From contig QANU01067059.1 of NCBI GenBank assembly GCA_003254905.1, positions 192,684 to 256,683 of the forward strand: a stretch of DNA of 64,000 nt. The letters are read 5' to 3'. Positions 24,520-37,352 of this stretch are shown here, piece after piece. This DNA is from Nissolia schottii. Lineage: Eukaryota; Streptophyta; Magnoliopsida; Fabales; Fabaceae. The notes under the pieces were generated by a model that did no database searches, was not told the DNA's origin, and was given only the letters and a program-made list of their open reading frames with translations. Each line of letters starts with the position of its first letter. Positions within the stretch are counted from its first letter, which is position 1. The position numbers were made by a program, and so were the translations under genes.

Positions 24520-24858
24520 CTAGCTCTCATGGTTCATTTTCCCATACTTGTTTTTAATCCAATGTTGAAGCCCTCTTCTAATAGAAGCATTCACTTTCCT
24601 CTCCTTTTCAAAGGACTTGTGCTTTTCCATCCTCCCCTGCCTCCTCATCTCCAACCCCTTCGAACATTTTGCGCCGCCGTGAGATGCCGTGGAGGACGGC
24701 ACTTCAACCTTCCGGCGATGGTAACGAATGCAGTTGTTCTCGATGCCCCAATTGCTGACATAACCAGGACCAACGTAATGGCCAAACCCCTTCTCAAGCA
24801 TCTTGCTCTCTATGTATGCAATTTCCTCCATCCAAAACTATATATTCTGTGGTGGTGA
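24520..24858. other. Unidentified open frames on both strands
   Basis: A locally GC-richer 330 bp is open over its full length on the plus strand (24529-24858, 109 residues) and on the minus strand (24831-24520, 103 residues; MEEIAYIESKMLEKGFGHYV..). I recognise neither. It could be a captured or retro-copied exon; chance is also possible. Confidence 0.25.
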
Positions 24859-25428
24859 TGGTTGACGAGGTTTTAAGGTTTTTCTTTTCCCCTTTTTTTA
24901 CTTTGGTTAAGGTTCCATGTATTTAACATTTATAATATGTGCATGTAAGTTGTGAAATTTGTTTGGGGACAAAGATAATTCTAAAAATGCGACTAGGTAC
25001 AACCTTGTTTTTGAAGGGTATGACGTTTCGTTGACTAAAAATATAGAATTTGATATTTTTGGGGAGGAGAGACAAAGCTTTGTCATATAGAAATAGTTTA
25101 ATATTAAGGATTCAAGTTCAATGTATTGTCATTGTTAAAAAAAAAAATGTACACCGTTGTTGTGCTTCTTTCGTGTGATGGATTCATAAGCTTAAGAGAT
25201 GGGTAGAGAATGACAACTCCAACTAAGGTGTCTTAAACAAAAGAATAAATAAGTGGAAAATGAATCCTCTCAAATAAGTGTGATATCTTATTATTAATTA
25301 AGAAAACGAGACTCATATATGATATAAACAACAAAGATATTAATGGTAACATATTAAATTTGATTTTGATAGACAAAAAATTCAATTAGGATAATTTATT
25401 CTCATGTAACATTTATGGTAAAAAGGAT
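24859..25428. other. Intergenic, no gene
   Basis: AT-rich; nothing recognised. Confidence 0.4.
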
Positions 25429-25595
25429 GAGGATCCTTTCATGTTCAAAATGAAGATGAGAGAGTCATGTTTACATCTCTATCTTTCGCGAGATGATCCA
25501 AGATCATATTAATATAAAATAATCTCGTTAATGTATGGTTGAAACATAAACATGAGACTCTCCTTCGTATTCATTTTTAACATGAGAATATCTTC
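25429..25595. repeat. Foldback repeat, about 50-bp inverted arms
   Basis: 25429-25478 (GAGGATCCTTTCATGTTC.., AGTCATGTTTACATC) is an imperfect inverted copy of 25541-25595 (AACATAAACATGAGACTCTC.., ACATGAGAATATCTTC). About 62 bp lie between. It resembles a small MITE; no target duplication was found. Confidence 0.6.
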
Positions 25596-25697
25596 TGTAG
25601 AATCATTTTGGGAGGAAATTTGGGACCGCTCTTTTTATCTATTTTCTCTTTCTTTCTCCTTTTACCTTCTTGTTTGTGTGTTCTTACTAGTGCTCGG

Positions 25698-25716
25698 ACC
25701 CGTGGGATGCACGGGT
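25698..25716. repeat. Perfect 7-bp GC hairpin
   Basis: ACCCGTG-GGATG-CACGGGT in an AT-rich setting, preceded by ACTAGTGCTCGG. CCCGTG..CACGGG hairpins of this kind recur in plant genomes, possibly as transposon (Helitron-type) termini; that link is from memory and weak. Confidence 0.5.
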
Positions 25717-26559
25717 AATGAATTATTTTCTAATGAATTATAACTTATTATATTATTGATAAAATGATGATTGCATTTTATTGTGAATACAAAATATTAT
25801 TTACTGTACGTTAGATATGAAAATGTTAGTCAATTTTAGCTAATGAACTTTGGACTTCAACTTTAGTCATTTTTACTAAACATTTTAATGTTTCGTTTAT
25901 TATATATTTTATTTGAAAATGTTGAGGCATTTGGTAAGAGTCTTCCATAAGACAGTATCTTAAACCATTAGTTTATTAAATAAGTTTTTAAAAAATTATA
26001 ACAGTATTTTTAGAAAATGATAAGACAGAAAAATGAACCATAATTCATATATTTCACGTATTAAATACGTAAAAGATTAAAAAAATAATTACCTGATATA
26101 TATTTGTTTTCAAATTCAAATATTCGAATGTAATTAAATTTTAACTTTGTAAAAATACAATAATATATGTCAAGTTTTTGAAATTGAAGACATTGGACAA
26201 ACAAAAACACTGAAAAAGCTTCTGGTGAATGTCAACCGTTGTGATCATTTACTTGAAGCACAATCTGCACACAACTTAAAACAAAATTGTATAATTAGCT
26301 ACCAATCTCAACCATACCTTCTTCCATGTAGCACAAATACAAATATTTCACCCATTAGTGATAGGCCAAATCAGGCTAGCCTCAATGAAATTACTAAAAT
26401 GTTGTACTTTTGCCATAATGGAGTAATTAGAGGAGGAGAAGAAAAACTCAAGCAAAATAGTCAAACACACGTCACATAGAAATTAAAGCTTGCAGGGGAT
26501 AAAGCCCATGTCCTATCCACATGTTGCCGCAAAAATGCAAAATAGTTAATTGAATACGA
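25717..26559. other. Intergenic, no gene
   Basis: AT-rich; the 84-residue frame at 26225-26479 matches nothing I know. Confidence 0.4.
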
Positions 26560-28693
26560 CTCAACTCAAATGGACACCAATTGCCCTTCCTACAACTTGA
26601 ATCGGGATCTCTCGACCACTAGTGGACAGGAAATTCCTCATCCAGTGCAAAAGCTTCTTGCCAACCTTATCTTTGATAGTGTTGAATGCTTGCTTCTTTG
26701 ACTCGTGGATAATGGATGGGAGACTGAAATATTTATCTTGGGTTCCAATATATATGTTGAATATTTAATTTAGATGTTATCCCCTCTTTAATCTGCAGAG
26801 GGGTATTTTTGCTAAAAAGATTGAAGATTTATTGAAATTTATCACCCGACCACTGATATTTCGATATGTGTTCAGTATCTCAATAATAGTGGTGCATTCC
26901 TCCTTAGTAGCACTACACATAAGAATGAAGTCTTTTCCAAATGATAAATGAGAAATAGTTGGGCTCTGCCAACAAACTCTGACTCCATGAGTAGCACCTC
27001 TTCTTTTTGCTTGGTAGAGTAGAAAAGAAAGACCTTGAAAAGAAAGAACTTCAACACAAAATAGGAAGAGATAAGGAGATAGGGAATAGCCCTGCCTTAG
27101 GCCACCGCCAAGTCGAAACAACCCATAGGATTTCCCTTCTACCACTAGTGAATAAGAGACCGTAGTGACACATTCTTTTACCCATTGCGTCCAACAAGGA
27201 CAAAATCCTAGCTTTTCCATTGTAAACTAGAGAAAAATCTTATTTGACCTCATCATAAGCTTTTAACTTGTTAAGTTTGATAGCCATTTCACATGTGCCA
27301 TGTCTCTTGTTCTTGAGGTGATGCACGCTTCCATGGGCTACCAAGATATTATCAGAGATCAACCGAACCTTTGCAAAGGGACTTTGGTTAGCACTAATTA
27401 GTCGGTTCATTAGCTGTTGCAGTCTATAAGCAAGGATTTTAGAGATAAATTTGTAAAAGACTGAGCATAAACTTATAGGCCTGATCTGGATCATAGATGT
27501 TGCATTAGAAATTTTCGAGATAAGTCAAATGTATGTGTGGTTGAAACTTCGCAGCAAACGACTCTTTGAGAAGAAACTTTTAACCCAACCAAACTATAAG
27601 GACTGAAAGAATTCAACGGTAAATCCATCATCCCCCAGGGCTCCTATGGCATAGGTTGGAAACATGGCTCATTTTATTTATCCGAATGAGAGTACTGGCT
27701 GGGTTAAGACTTTGTTCATCCCACGAGTGACCTTAGAAGGAAAGTTTTGCATGAGTTGACAAGGGTCTGCATGACTATTAGAAATGATAAGGTCTTCAAA
27801 ATATTCCTAATCCTTTTGAGAAATCCCCCGCATTATTATCGGAGCACTAGCTTCCATTACTGTTGACTAATCTCCAAACTTTATTCTTTCCATTCCTGGA
27901 TCGATGTTTTGCGTGAAAGAATTTAGTGTTTTGATCGCCCAACAGAGCCAATTAATATGGTTTTCTCCTTCCAATATCTCTCCTATTGGGAGCAAGCTTC
28001 AACTAGCTCCTACTCGAGCTTTAAGATTTCCAGTTGGTTGTTGGCTCCCCTATCAGTCTTCAAATCTCAGAGCTTCTCCCTCAGAGAGTTGAATTTGTGA
28101 GTGAAAATTAAGAGAGGATTCTTGTTGCTATAACGGGCAAGTTCATGTTGACATGCCTTCAACTTCTGAGCCAATTGAAACATACTTCTGCCATCTTCAG
28201 TATGGGCCCAAGTGGTAATGTTAATATTACGTGAGGTTGCAATTTGAGTTGTCCACCCTCTTTCTCTTCTTGCGATGTAATGGCATTGAAATTGCCAGTA
28301 ACCCCATAGTGCGCAATCTATTGATCCATGAGTTGGAGGATACTATCATATTGTGGTTCGCATACCCCATCATCACTATGTAAGTGAACTCCAAAACCTA
28401 TTGATTCTACCATCCAACTAAATTGAATAAAGAACTCGTTGTATTCTTTGATCATAATTATTGAGCGTCGTCTTTCTAAGCTAGAGCAAGATCCCTCACC
28501 AATTCCAATAGGATTGACACAAAATTGGTTATTGAAACCACATTTATGAAGCGTAGTTGTAACATGGTTAGTTTGGTTCTTTGTTTCACAAAGAAATAGA
28601 ACATTAGGAGAGTAGGCTGTGACAAGTTCTTTGAAGACTCTGAGCTGTAAGGGCTTGACCGATCCCCCTACGATTCCAAGCAATCATCTTCAT
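26560..28693 (-). mobile_element. Degenerate LINE (plant L1-type), endonuclease to post-RT region
   Basis: Order on the minus strand: AP-endonuclease start MKMIAWNRRGIGQ (28692) and LV-AYSPNVLFLCETKNQ (28620-28570); then RT fingers RPISLCSVFYKFISKILAYR with DNILVAHGSVHHLK and KAYDEVK (27480-27240); then palm RLGGGLRQGYSLSPYLFLFC and SHLSFGKDF (27110-26930); then SGRVINFNKS and LPSIIHESKKQAF-TIKDKVG with GREIPIQVV (26740-26580). The catalytic FADD box reads FGKD, so one Asp is lost, and the canonical GD in RQGD reads GY. Frames change several times, so the copy is dead. No poly-A tail was found at the 3' side. Confidence 0.85.
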
Positions 28694-29070
28694 ATCCTAG
28701 CAGCACTAAAGAATGGGAGAGGAGAGAGGTCGATTCAACAGGGGAAGGATTCTTATTACAACAAAGCACAAAGCTAATTAACGGGGTTCATCGGGGCGCT
28801 GTAGAGGTGGTGAGCTATGAATGGCAAAGGAAGAGAAGGTGTTGTGCAGTGGCGGTCTGGCACCAATGTACGAGGGCGACAGAGTAGAAGCGAAGAAGCA
28901 TCCACATAGAGGCGATGAAAAGCAGAACGCAATGAGGCGCCACAGAAACAAAACGCATGTTTCCGACGAGGTAGATGAATGCACAATGGCGAGATGGGTT
29001 GATTTACAATCGTGAGCGCCTGGTAGGTGATACAGTGGCGCTGCTAGGGTTTCTTTCAATGGTTCTAAGG
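28694..29070 (-). other. GC-richer leader upstream of the LINE
   Basis: The minus strand begins AGAAACCCTAGCAGCGCCAC and runs to the LINE start. AAACCCTAG-type sequence is typical of plant 5' UTRs, so this may be the LINE 5' UTR/ORF1 remnant or a captured gene leader. Frames of 60-90 residues on both strands match nothing. Confidence 0.35.
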
Positions 29071-29198
29071 CTTTTTGAGAAGGGCATTTGTTTGAGAGTA
29101 ATGAGTATAATCATCTATTGATTTGAGGCTAATAGGATATAATGATTCCCACTGCATGGTTTCTAAATTCTTTTGTGATAAATAAAAAATAATTAAAG

Positions 29199-29585
29199 GT
29201 GGTTTTTCAAATATCTTATGAGATGAATAACCTATGTCACTTTATTTATCTATTTTTATAATTTTTACAACTAAATTCATCGAATTTTGTTATCATTTCA
29301 TGTTGTATGTGATGATAATAAATTTTTCATTAGTCAAATCATTGAAATAGCCAAATTATAAGAGGTTATAAGATTTGCAGATCATTTGAGCTTACAATAC
29401 ACCTCTCTACAAATAGTGAATTGAAAAATATTAATTTATCACATTAGATCATATAATCCATCAATATGCCATACTAGATCATGAAATGATAATAAAATTA
29501 AATGAATTTAGTTATAAAAATTATAAAAAATGAATAAATTAAGTGACATGGGATATTTATCCCATAAGCTATGTGAAAAACCACC
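29199..29585. mobile_element. Long-TIR MITE, copy 1
   Basis: The left end GGTGGTTTTTCAAATATCTT and the right end, reversed, GGTGGTTTTTCACATAGCTT begin inverted repeats of about 120 bp. These include TTTTACAACTAAATTCATCG versus TTTATAACTAAATTCATTTA. The centre carries AGAGGTGTATTGTAAGCTCA (minus strand). No clean target duplication. A related copy lies at 34472-34800. Confidence 0.75.
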
Positions 29586-31559
29586 AAAAATCAACCATTG
29601 ATTTTTGCGATTATTTAGGGTCCAATCTAATTTCTTTGTCCTCGAAAGCCAACCCGTCTCTCGTTCTAGCAGATAGGCACAAGCCGCACAATATAATTAA
29701 AAGCATAGCCTCACTAGTTGCAAGACATTTTCTAGATTTGTTCATATTGGCCGAGCTTCGGGTGCCATTGCCCTCGGTTCCACCCAAGGATAAAGGCAGA
29801 TTGCATATTAGCACATTCTTGTAGCACATGCTCAGGTAGATGATAGTATGACCAAGTCTTTGTGAAACATCATATTTGAATTGAATTTTTTGTATATAAC
29901 AAAAAAAAAAAACTAAATAAACAATAAAAAAATAAAAAGGAGAGAAAAAGAAAGGTGGAGATGAAAGACAATGGGCTATGGACAAGAGTAAGTAAACTTA
30001 TTATTGGCATGACAGTGCTTTAATTTGTGGGCTGAAATTCTTAGCTGTTGCCCCACTACATAATGACCAAATTAATTTTCTAAAAGGTTATAACTAAAAA
30101 TGATCACATTATCCTAAATCTGCTCATTCCAATGAATAAAAGAATAAATTTGTCCTAAAATCCTTCATAGATATTGCGCGGCCAAGGAAAAAAAAATGAT
30201 AAAATTAAATCCCTCAAATCCTTCGTTAATGTCAATAAAAGAGAAACTGCATGCCAAATCTTGGTATTCCAAAGGGATATAGAATATAATCCCCCTCATG
30301 TCTTCTTTAGTTCCACTAATTATGATCCGTATTATAGCATATTTTTTAATTTAATTTTGATACATAATTTTATACTATTAATTTATTGTGTTTTTTATTA
30401 ATTAAATTATTTTCAGGATATGCAATAAAATATAATTAGTTATTAGTTAATAATATAAAAATTACACTAAAAATATACGTCAAAATCATTCTTTTTTAAC
30501 AATCACTCATATAACACTTGACTTCTTTGTCCTAATAATTGATTCCAAATATTTGATGATACTAACTACCAATAGCTACTAGGAAACTAAAGCACAACTC
30601 CAATTATTAGAACCTGTTTAGGTAGTGATTCAGACCTCAAGCTGATGCGAGTGATGGAATAATTGATCATGGTGGTATTAAAACAATCTAGAAAATTCTC
30701 ATTAGTTTCCAATTAATTTGTCTTAGCTGCAATTTTCTAGTCTTGTGTAAAACTACACCGAATCAAAACATGATATGTAAAGACTGAAAAATTTATTAGT
30801 TAATAAAAATTCAACTCAGAAAGGGGTAGTATATGGGTCAAGATAGGTAGCGTCAGGATTTTCTCCATCATTCCTATTAATTTGTCATATCCAATGTCTT
30901 CTGTCAAATTGTTGGGTGATTTAGAGTGTGTTTGCGAGTGAAGTTTAAAAGAAAATAAAATTTTTTAAGAGAATTAATTATAATTTTGATATGTAAAAGT
31001 TATAATTAAATATTTAATTTTTTTTTTAAAATTCAATTCACAAAACACATTTTTACCGACTCACTGTGACGGTAATATTTATAATACAAAAAACTCACAT
31101 ATATTACCAGTTGTGTCAGTTGGAGAAACAATATTTTGCTGAAGGGCTCATAAGGGATCATCATCAACTTTTCTCTTTCCACAAGAATCTTTAAAGGCTG
31201 ATTTTTTTTTTTCTTTTCTCTCCGCAGCTTTATGGAAAAAAGGAACCTGCAAATGTAACCTTATCTATGTTAACATATCTGTTATATTGTTATTTTAATT
31301 AGGCTTAAAAGTGGTTTGGATGTGAAGAAAAGACCTTCAAATGTTTTGAAAGGTAGAGCGGATTAATATATTTGATGGTTTTATGTGGCTTAGAATAGGG
31401 ATTGAATCTAAGTAAATTCTTTTTCGAAAATTAAATCTTTTTTAGAGTAGAAAAGTTATCTCTTAAAAACTTATAAGATATTTTCTTGTGTTCAGGGAGA
31501 CAAATTTTTTAAAAAATGAATCTTTTTCAAAAATGAAAAGAGAATTTCTTTTAAACGAT
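29586..31559. other. Intergenic, no gene
   Basis: AT-rich. The two overlapping frames near 29.6-29.98 kb match nothing known. Fragments such as 30905-31020 look like common MITE debris. Confidence 0.4.
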
Positions 31560-32720
31560 AAGAAACGTAAATAGTGAAGGAAAGAAAGAGCACACAAGAT
31601 TTATACTAATTCGATTCCTAAGTGTCAGAAATCTACGTCCAGTTCTTCAAACACTCAAACCACTTTTCTTTCATAAAACTTTCAAATACAAACAATAATG
31701 GCACCTTCCAAAAAACATCACAAAACAAACTTTCAAATACTAAGAAGCTTGAAATAAAATATCTCTCAAGCTCTCTGTTGCTCCCAAAACAAACTCTCAA
31801 ATAAACTAAGTTTTTCTCACCAACGAATAGAACACAAAATCACAAATCAGAGGCTAGAAAAACAATTTAGAATAGAAGATGTTTAGAGGAGGAGCACGTG
31901 AGGAAGTATATCAGTGGTGGGCTATTTCTCTCTTTTTCTACACACATGAATGATGAAGGAGGTTTCATTTATACTTGACTTTGAGCTTAGACTGTTGCAA
32001 CTTCTTCATGCTCGGTGCTTAAAGCTATGTCCTTCGTTCATGTCATTTTTCCCTTTCTTGTACGATTCTTACTTGATATGGCTTTCCTTTCCTTTTTGGT
32101 TTCCATGAAATCAGCTCTTCCTTTCTTGTTTCCAAGTTTTCTGTTGACATCCTTTAATGGAGGCATTTTTTCACGTTTTCCAACTTTCTTTATTTTCCTC
32201 TTTTTCCTCCATTAATCTTGCCAATCGTTGCATCACTTCTTCTTCCTTGTCTTGCTTCCCTTTAATTTCTTTCTTTCCCAAAGTTGTTTTTTGATAGCTT
32301 CCTTTTTGAATTTCTTTTAACAGTTTTATTTGTGTAGCTTCCTTCTTCGTTTTTAGAGAAACCATAACTGTAGCTATATTGCTTCCATACTTTCTTTCTT
32401 TTTCTTCTCTTCCTTCCTTTTCCAAAATGATTATGACGGTTTTGCAGCTTAGCTTCTTTCTTTATTTCCTTTTTGACCGTGGGAAGGGTGATTTTGCTTT
32501 CCAAATTTACTTTTTTGTAGACATGTCAGTATCAATCACTCTCCTTGATTGACTTCTCTTTTATTTTCTTTCCCATTTCCGGGTGACATCACGTCACCTT
32601 CTCCTTCCCTCTTTTTAATTCTTTTTTCAAATTTTGTCATTATCCAATGTTTTCCTTTCTTCATATAAGATTGCACTTTCCTTTCTTTTTCTTTGCAGCT
32701 CACATCCCACTTCTTTATAT
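31560..32720. mobile_element. Possible LTR-retrotransposon remnant (fossil)
   Basis: GAGCACACAAGATTTATACT followed by CTACGTCCAGTTC (31590-31645) resembles the region found in Ty1/copia LTRs and leaders. The pyrimidine-rich stretch to 32720 could be part of it. No coding domain and no ends are seen, so both the identity and the boundaries are tentative. Confidence 0.25.
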
Positions 32721-32726
32721 CCTTGA

Positions 32727-32867
32727 CTAATCCGGGCCGACCCGGGTCGCGCACCTTGCTATGGCGGTTGAGTCTCCCAGCAGAGATAACTGTGTTCACA
32801 AGATCTCGAACTCGGGACCTTGCTTAAGCGATACCAAGCCGCTTACCACTTGGACCAACCCCCGTTA
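32727..32867 (-). mobile_element. tRNA-derived SINE
   Basis: The minus strand starts GGGGGTTGGTCCAAGTGGTA AGCGGCTTGG (box A type) and, 20 bp later, GGTCCCGAGTTCGAGATC (box B type), the Pol III internal promoter pair. A GC-rich body follows, ending CGACCCGGGTCGGCCC then GGATTAGTC. It resembles Au-like or other plant tRNA-type SINEs. Length is about 140 bp; the 3' boundary is approximate. Confidence 0.8.
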
Positions 32868-33796
32868 GTTTTCTTTTAGTTTTATTGAAATACTTAATAC
32901 GTACATTAATAAAGTTCACACAATGTTTGTCATCAAATATAATATTTGCAAATTCTAAATCAACAATATTAAAGGAAAAGTCGAGTTTCAAATGTTCCCC
33001 CAAAAAAAAAAAACTTCAAAGTGCACTTGTTTTTAATAGTTTATAATAGGTTCAACAGGTTAAAAATATAAAATATTGTGGAAAAGAAATATTTTAAATT
33101 ACAAAAATAACCTTGAAAGCTTTAACATAATTAGGTGTAGAACCTGTAGAGAACATGTTGATGACGGTTAAACGCCGTTGAGATCTTCGTAATTATCTTC
33201 TTTTCCTTCCCTTCCATGGTGTCGTCGAGGTTGTCGTAGTGGAACATCGCCCTTGGAAAACCCCAACCTTGCCTCGTCCTCGTTCCAATTGAGTCTTTTG
33301 CAGTCCTGCGTCGGATTCATCAAGCGACAGTGGTGTTGATCCCTCGGCCCAAGCCTCTTGTTCATGGGTGAGGGACGCAAGGTAGAAGGTGGATAGGTTG
33401 GACTAAATAACTGAATGTAATTTCACAGGTCATAGATTTTTTTATTTTATTTTTTCTAAATTTTCACCCCCTATCGCGGTTACCAACCAATTAACACCCC
33501 TACATCATTACCCACATTAAGCCACCACAGCGTGTGTTTTGAATAAGTTTTAATGAGCTTCTCTCTATACAAGTGGGGCATTAGTGTCTTCTCATCAGCC
33601 GGTGTGTATTTTAATTTTCTCTTACTCGCCCTGTAAGTCTTTTTCATAAATAATTTATAAAAATAAAAGATTTAAATTTAGATAGTCCATTGACATGACA
33701 TTGTTTAGGGGGAAAGAATTCAAATCTAAACCAATTGTGCTATTATTCTTTGTTAGCCAAGTTGACTTTTGTTGTCCATATTTATATTATACACTT

Positions 33797-33846
<50 letters not shown>

Positions 33847-34471
33847 CTGAGCCATGTAACTGATCCGTAATGGAACCATGCTTTGTTGTTGCTATTGTTC
33901 AAAGGCCTAATTAAGACTTGTGAACTAATGAAATGCTCTAATTAGGAGGGTCTCTTAGCATAATGGGGCCCTAGCTAGACGGGACGAGGGTGTGGAGATA
34001 AGTGGGATGGATGGAATTGAAATGAAGATGACCAATGAAAAGTATATGTAGCAAGCTTTGGCTACCTATAAGAACGACACGTATGTACTGTGATCTAGGA
34101 AAATGAGAGAAAAACAGAACTTTCGAACGCTCTTGGAAATCCTTGGTTCCTTCATGATCTCTTAAGCCATTGAAATGAGACTCTAGATGATATTTTTGCT
34201 TCGGATTTTATACATGATGGGGTCTTCCCTAATTTCTGTTCAAAATTTTAAGGTAAATGTGCTAGGTTTTGCCCGTTTAAGCTTATCTTGCAAGTTAATT
34301 AACAAGTTAACTAATCCGGTTAGAGGTGTAAGTAAAGAGTGGGTACCATTCACCTTAAAAAGAAGTCTCACGGGCCACCATGTATGAATCTCATGAATTT
34401 GAACCAAGGAAACAATTTTTCTTTTTAATCCTTTTTTAATAACACAATAGTCATGAAAATATTATATATTT
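32868..34471. other. Intergenic, no gene
   Basis: Mostly AT-rich. 33165-33400 is less AT-rich and open on the minus strand for 70 residues (MRPSPMNKRLGPRDQHHC..), unrecognised. An (AT)n run occupies 33799-33842. Confidence 0.4.
33799..33842. repeat. (AT)n microsatellite
   Basis: Pure AT run of about 44 bp. Confidence 0.9.
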
Positions 34472-34800
34472 TTTAGGTGGTTTCTAATCTGTGGAATAAA
34501 CACTATCTGTTATTAAAATTTTATATTTTTAATTATTTTAAAACTAAATTCATTAAATTTTATTATTATTTTATAATTTAATATGACATATTGATGTGTT
34601 ATATGATTTAATGTGATAAATTAATATTTTTTAATACAATGCTTTTGGAGAGGTGCATCATAAGTTCAAATGGGTTCACAAATCGCTAAATCTCTTACAA
34701 ATTAATATGATTTGACTAATAAAAAGTTCATCAATATTATATAAAATATAAAATAATTACCAAATTCAATGAATTTAATTCTAAAAATGATCAGAATAAG
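34472..34800. mobile_element. Long-TIR MITE, copy 2 (decayed)
   Basis: Starts AGGTGGTTTCTAATCTG and carries the same interior as copy 1 in the opposite orientation (AATGTGATAAATTAATATTT, GAGAGGTGCATCATAAGTTC). AACTAAATTCATTAAATTTT is mirrored by AATTCAATGAATTTAATTCT. The right terminus has decayed. Confidence 0.65.
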
Positions 34801-35836
34801 AGAAATTTAGAAGGCGAAGATATTTACCTTCCGGGGAAAAATCACATTTTTATATTAAGGTGAAGAAAACGAATCACATCCTTATTTATATAAATATATA
34901 AAAAAAAAAAAAGTGCATACATCTATCAGACACCTCTGATTAGTCTTATCTATACATTCACAATCATCATATATCACTGTTTATAAAGATGAGTCTTCGA
35001 AAAAAAAAACCCTCTCATGATTACTAAAACATTACATAGGACACAATTCTTAATCCCATCCTCTTTCCCAAACTAGATTACATGATTATTAAAACAATTC
35101 TTAATCCCATCCTCATAAATCTCTAATAGCCAAAATAATATTAATCTAAGTGCCACAACAACAAATTGAAATTGAACCAATGATGAAAAGATTTGACACA
35201 TCCAAACCCTAAACCGAGATAGAAATACTCTTAACTACTCCATTCAAAGAGACCCCCCAACGCAATCATACATACCTCCATATATAGTGGTCTACTTCAT
35301 TACCAATTTTAATGGTTCATAGGGTCATTTACCTCTGCCTAAACTTATTAATGACCACCACTACCGACCCCACCAATATATCACACACGCCTTTAACTTC
35401 TTAATACTGATGATTTGACATAAAACTGTGAGCGTAATTGATTTATTTTTGTAGCTGACTATTTAGCCCATATATGCATTATATATAAAAACATCGAATC
35501 ATATAATATAAACTTAATGTGTGTCCATATCACCAAGTACTCTCTTGAAGTGAACTTTGCCTGAGTCTAAACTTGATGTTAATTATAAAAACGCTGTTAT
35601 ATCACAAGTAAATTATCGTTATCCAACTCATACATATTTGTAAGGTTAGGCGCATCCAAAAGAGTAACATATTTTATACAATCTTTCATGTAAAGTAAAT
35701 ATTATATGAATTTAATTTTAATACATTCTTAATGTACAACTTTTCTTATTATATATAATTCAATCATTTATTATCACACCGTTAAATATAATTAACTCTT
35801 ACAAGAATAATCTCAAAATCATACTAAAAGATAACA
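34801..35836. other. Intergenic, no gene
   Basis: AT-rich; no coding frame or repeat recognised apart from the MITE target duplication at 35828-35836. Confidence 0.4.
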
Positions 35837-36279
35837 GGATAAATTGCACTAACCCATCCTAAGCTTCAGTGAAAATACACGGGCACCCCCTCTACTTATC
35901 CATGTGACCATCATCCCCTAACAATAATAGAGTTAGATATTATTTGTTAACTAAAGTGTTTTGTCCATTACGCACCTCACATTTTCATACTCAATAGATT
36001 TTGCAATCATCTCCGGGCCACTCTTATGTGCAAGAGAGGCTTGAGCGGGTCTATGAAGTCGACATGTAAAAGAGGTTAGAGAGAGGTTTTGAACTTTGCT
36101 GAGCATATAAATATGTGAGATGCATAATAGACAAAACACTTTAATAATAAATGGTGTATAATTATGTTATCATTGGGTGGGAATAGTGTTCATAAAAAAA
36201 TGTGAGTGTCATCTGAACAAATAAAGAGAATGTTAATATAATTTTACTAAACTTAAGAGAAGGTCCATATAATTTATCC
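35837..36279. mobile_element. MULE-type MITE, 9-bp target duplication
   Basis: Flanks are AAGATAACA (35828-35836) and AAGATAATA (36280-36288), 8 of 9 identical. Both ends start GGATAAATT. Inner arms match well: AAAGTGTTTTGTCCATTACG (35954) against the reverse of 36110-36144 (AAAGTGTTTTGTCTATTATG). Length 443 bp, with no coding capacity. Confidence 0.85.
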
Positions 36280-36288
36280 AAGATAATA

Positions 36289-37352
36289 TATATAATCCAT
36301 ACATTGTCAGTGCATAATGGTTAAACTCATTATATATTATCAATATATGAGAGTCAAATATTACTGCATTCAATTAATTTTTCACACGTGTTCCATTATG
36401 TATTATGAAGTCCTTAAAAATATTTCACTCTTATACTAATTATCAATAGTTTAATCCTCCGACCAATTGTCTCACTTTTAAAGATATTTACAAATTTGCG
36501 AGAAATTAATCATTGAATTCGCACGTATAAATGCCCTAATCATGTACCAACCACTAGTTTCATACACAATATTATATGAATTACTAGGTGACAATATAAG
36601 ATGCTTTACATCAAAATCAAAATTAATGTCAAAGTAATAAATGTATAATAATTGAGTAACTGCAGCATGAAATACTTTTACACTGTCAAATGAAGACAGT
36701 TTCGTTTCAGATAAATTTTAGTTGCAAACAAACAGCTAGCTATGTTTGGGATGATAATTGTAGCAGTGATGTGCGCCAATAATGGAAAGAAGGACTGCAT
36801 ACATAGAATCTCTCTCCCAACACTGTAACTACAGAGTTTGAGAAGTGCGATTTCTTCCTTACGAGCCAAATCCATCCCCAATTCCTGTCTGAAAAGGATA
36901 AGAACGCACGACTCCAGAGGGAACCAAAAAGTTGATTGGAATTAAATTAGGGTTTTTAAAGACACTGTTGAAGGAATTTAGTGAAAAGGTTTTTAAGTTT
37001 TTAATACATGAACTTAATAAAATTTTAAAATTTGCAGGTTTATATGGTTTTTAATTTTATTATATTTCTTTCACAAAATTTTATGAAAAGAAAAACTGAT
37101 TAAAAACGAAAAAAAAAAAAAGAAATCAAGAACCCCCATAAAGTAAGTGCATATAATGATTTTGGTATGTCCAGATCTAAAAATCTAAGAAATAAGGCTA
37201 TGATGGCAATGAAAATAAACTATAGTATGACAATTACACCTATGATAAACATTACATCTTTGTGAGTGAAACTATTTTAGAATTATCAATTTTAATTGTC
37301 ATCTTATTATTTCGCGGAACAAATCGAAGTAGCTTACTTCAGGTTGCCAAAA
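36289..37352. other. Intergenic and 3' flank of the zinc-finger gene
   Basis: AT-rich. A 67-residue minus frame at 36881-36678 is unrecognised. The last 200 bp should contain the 3' UTR of the gene ending at 37353. Confidence 0.4.

Noticed and set aside
32536-32799. 87-residue minus frame ending in the SINE
   Set aside because: It overlaps the tRNA-derived SINE and has no protein similarity.
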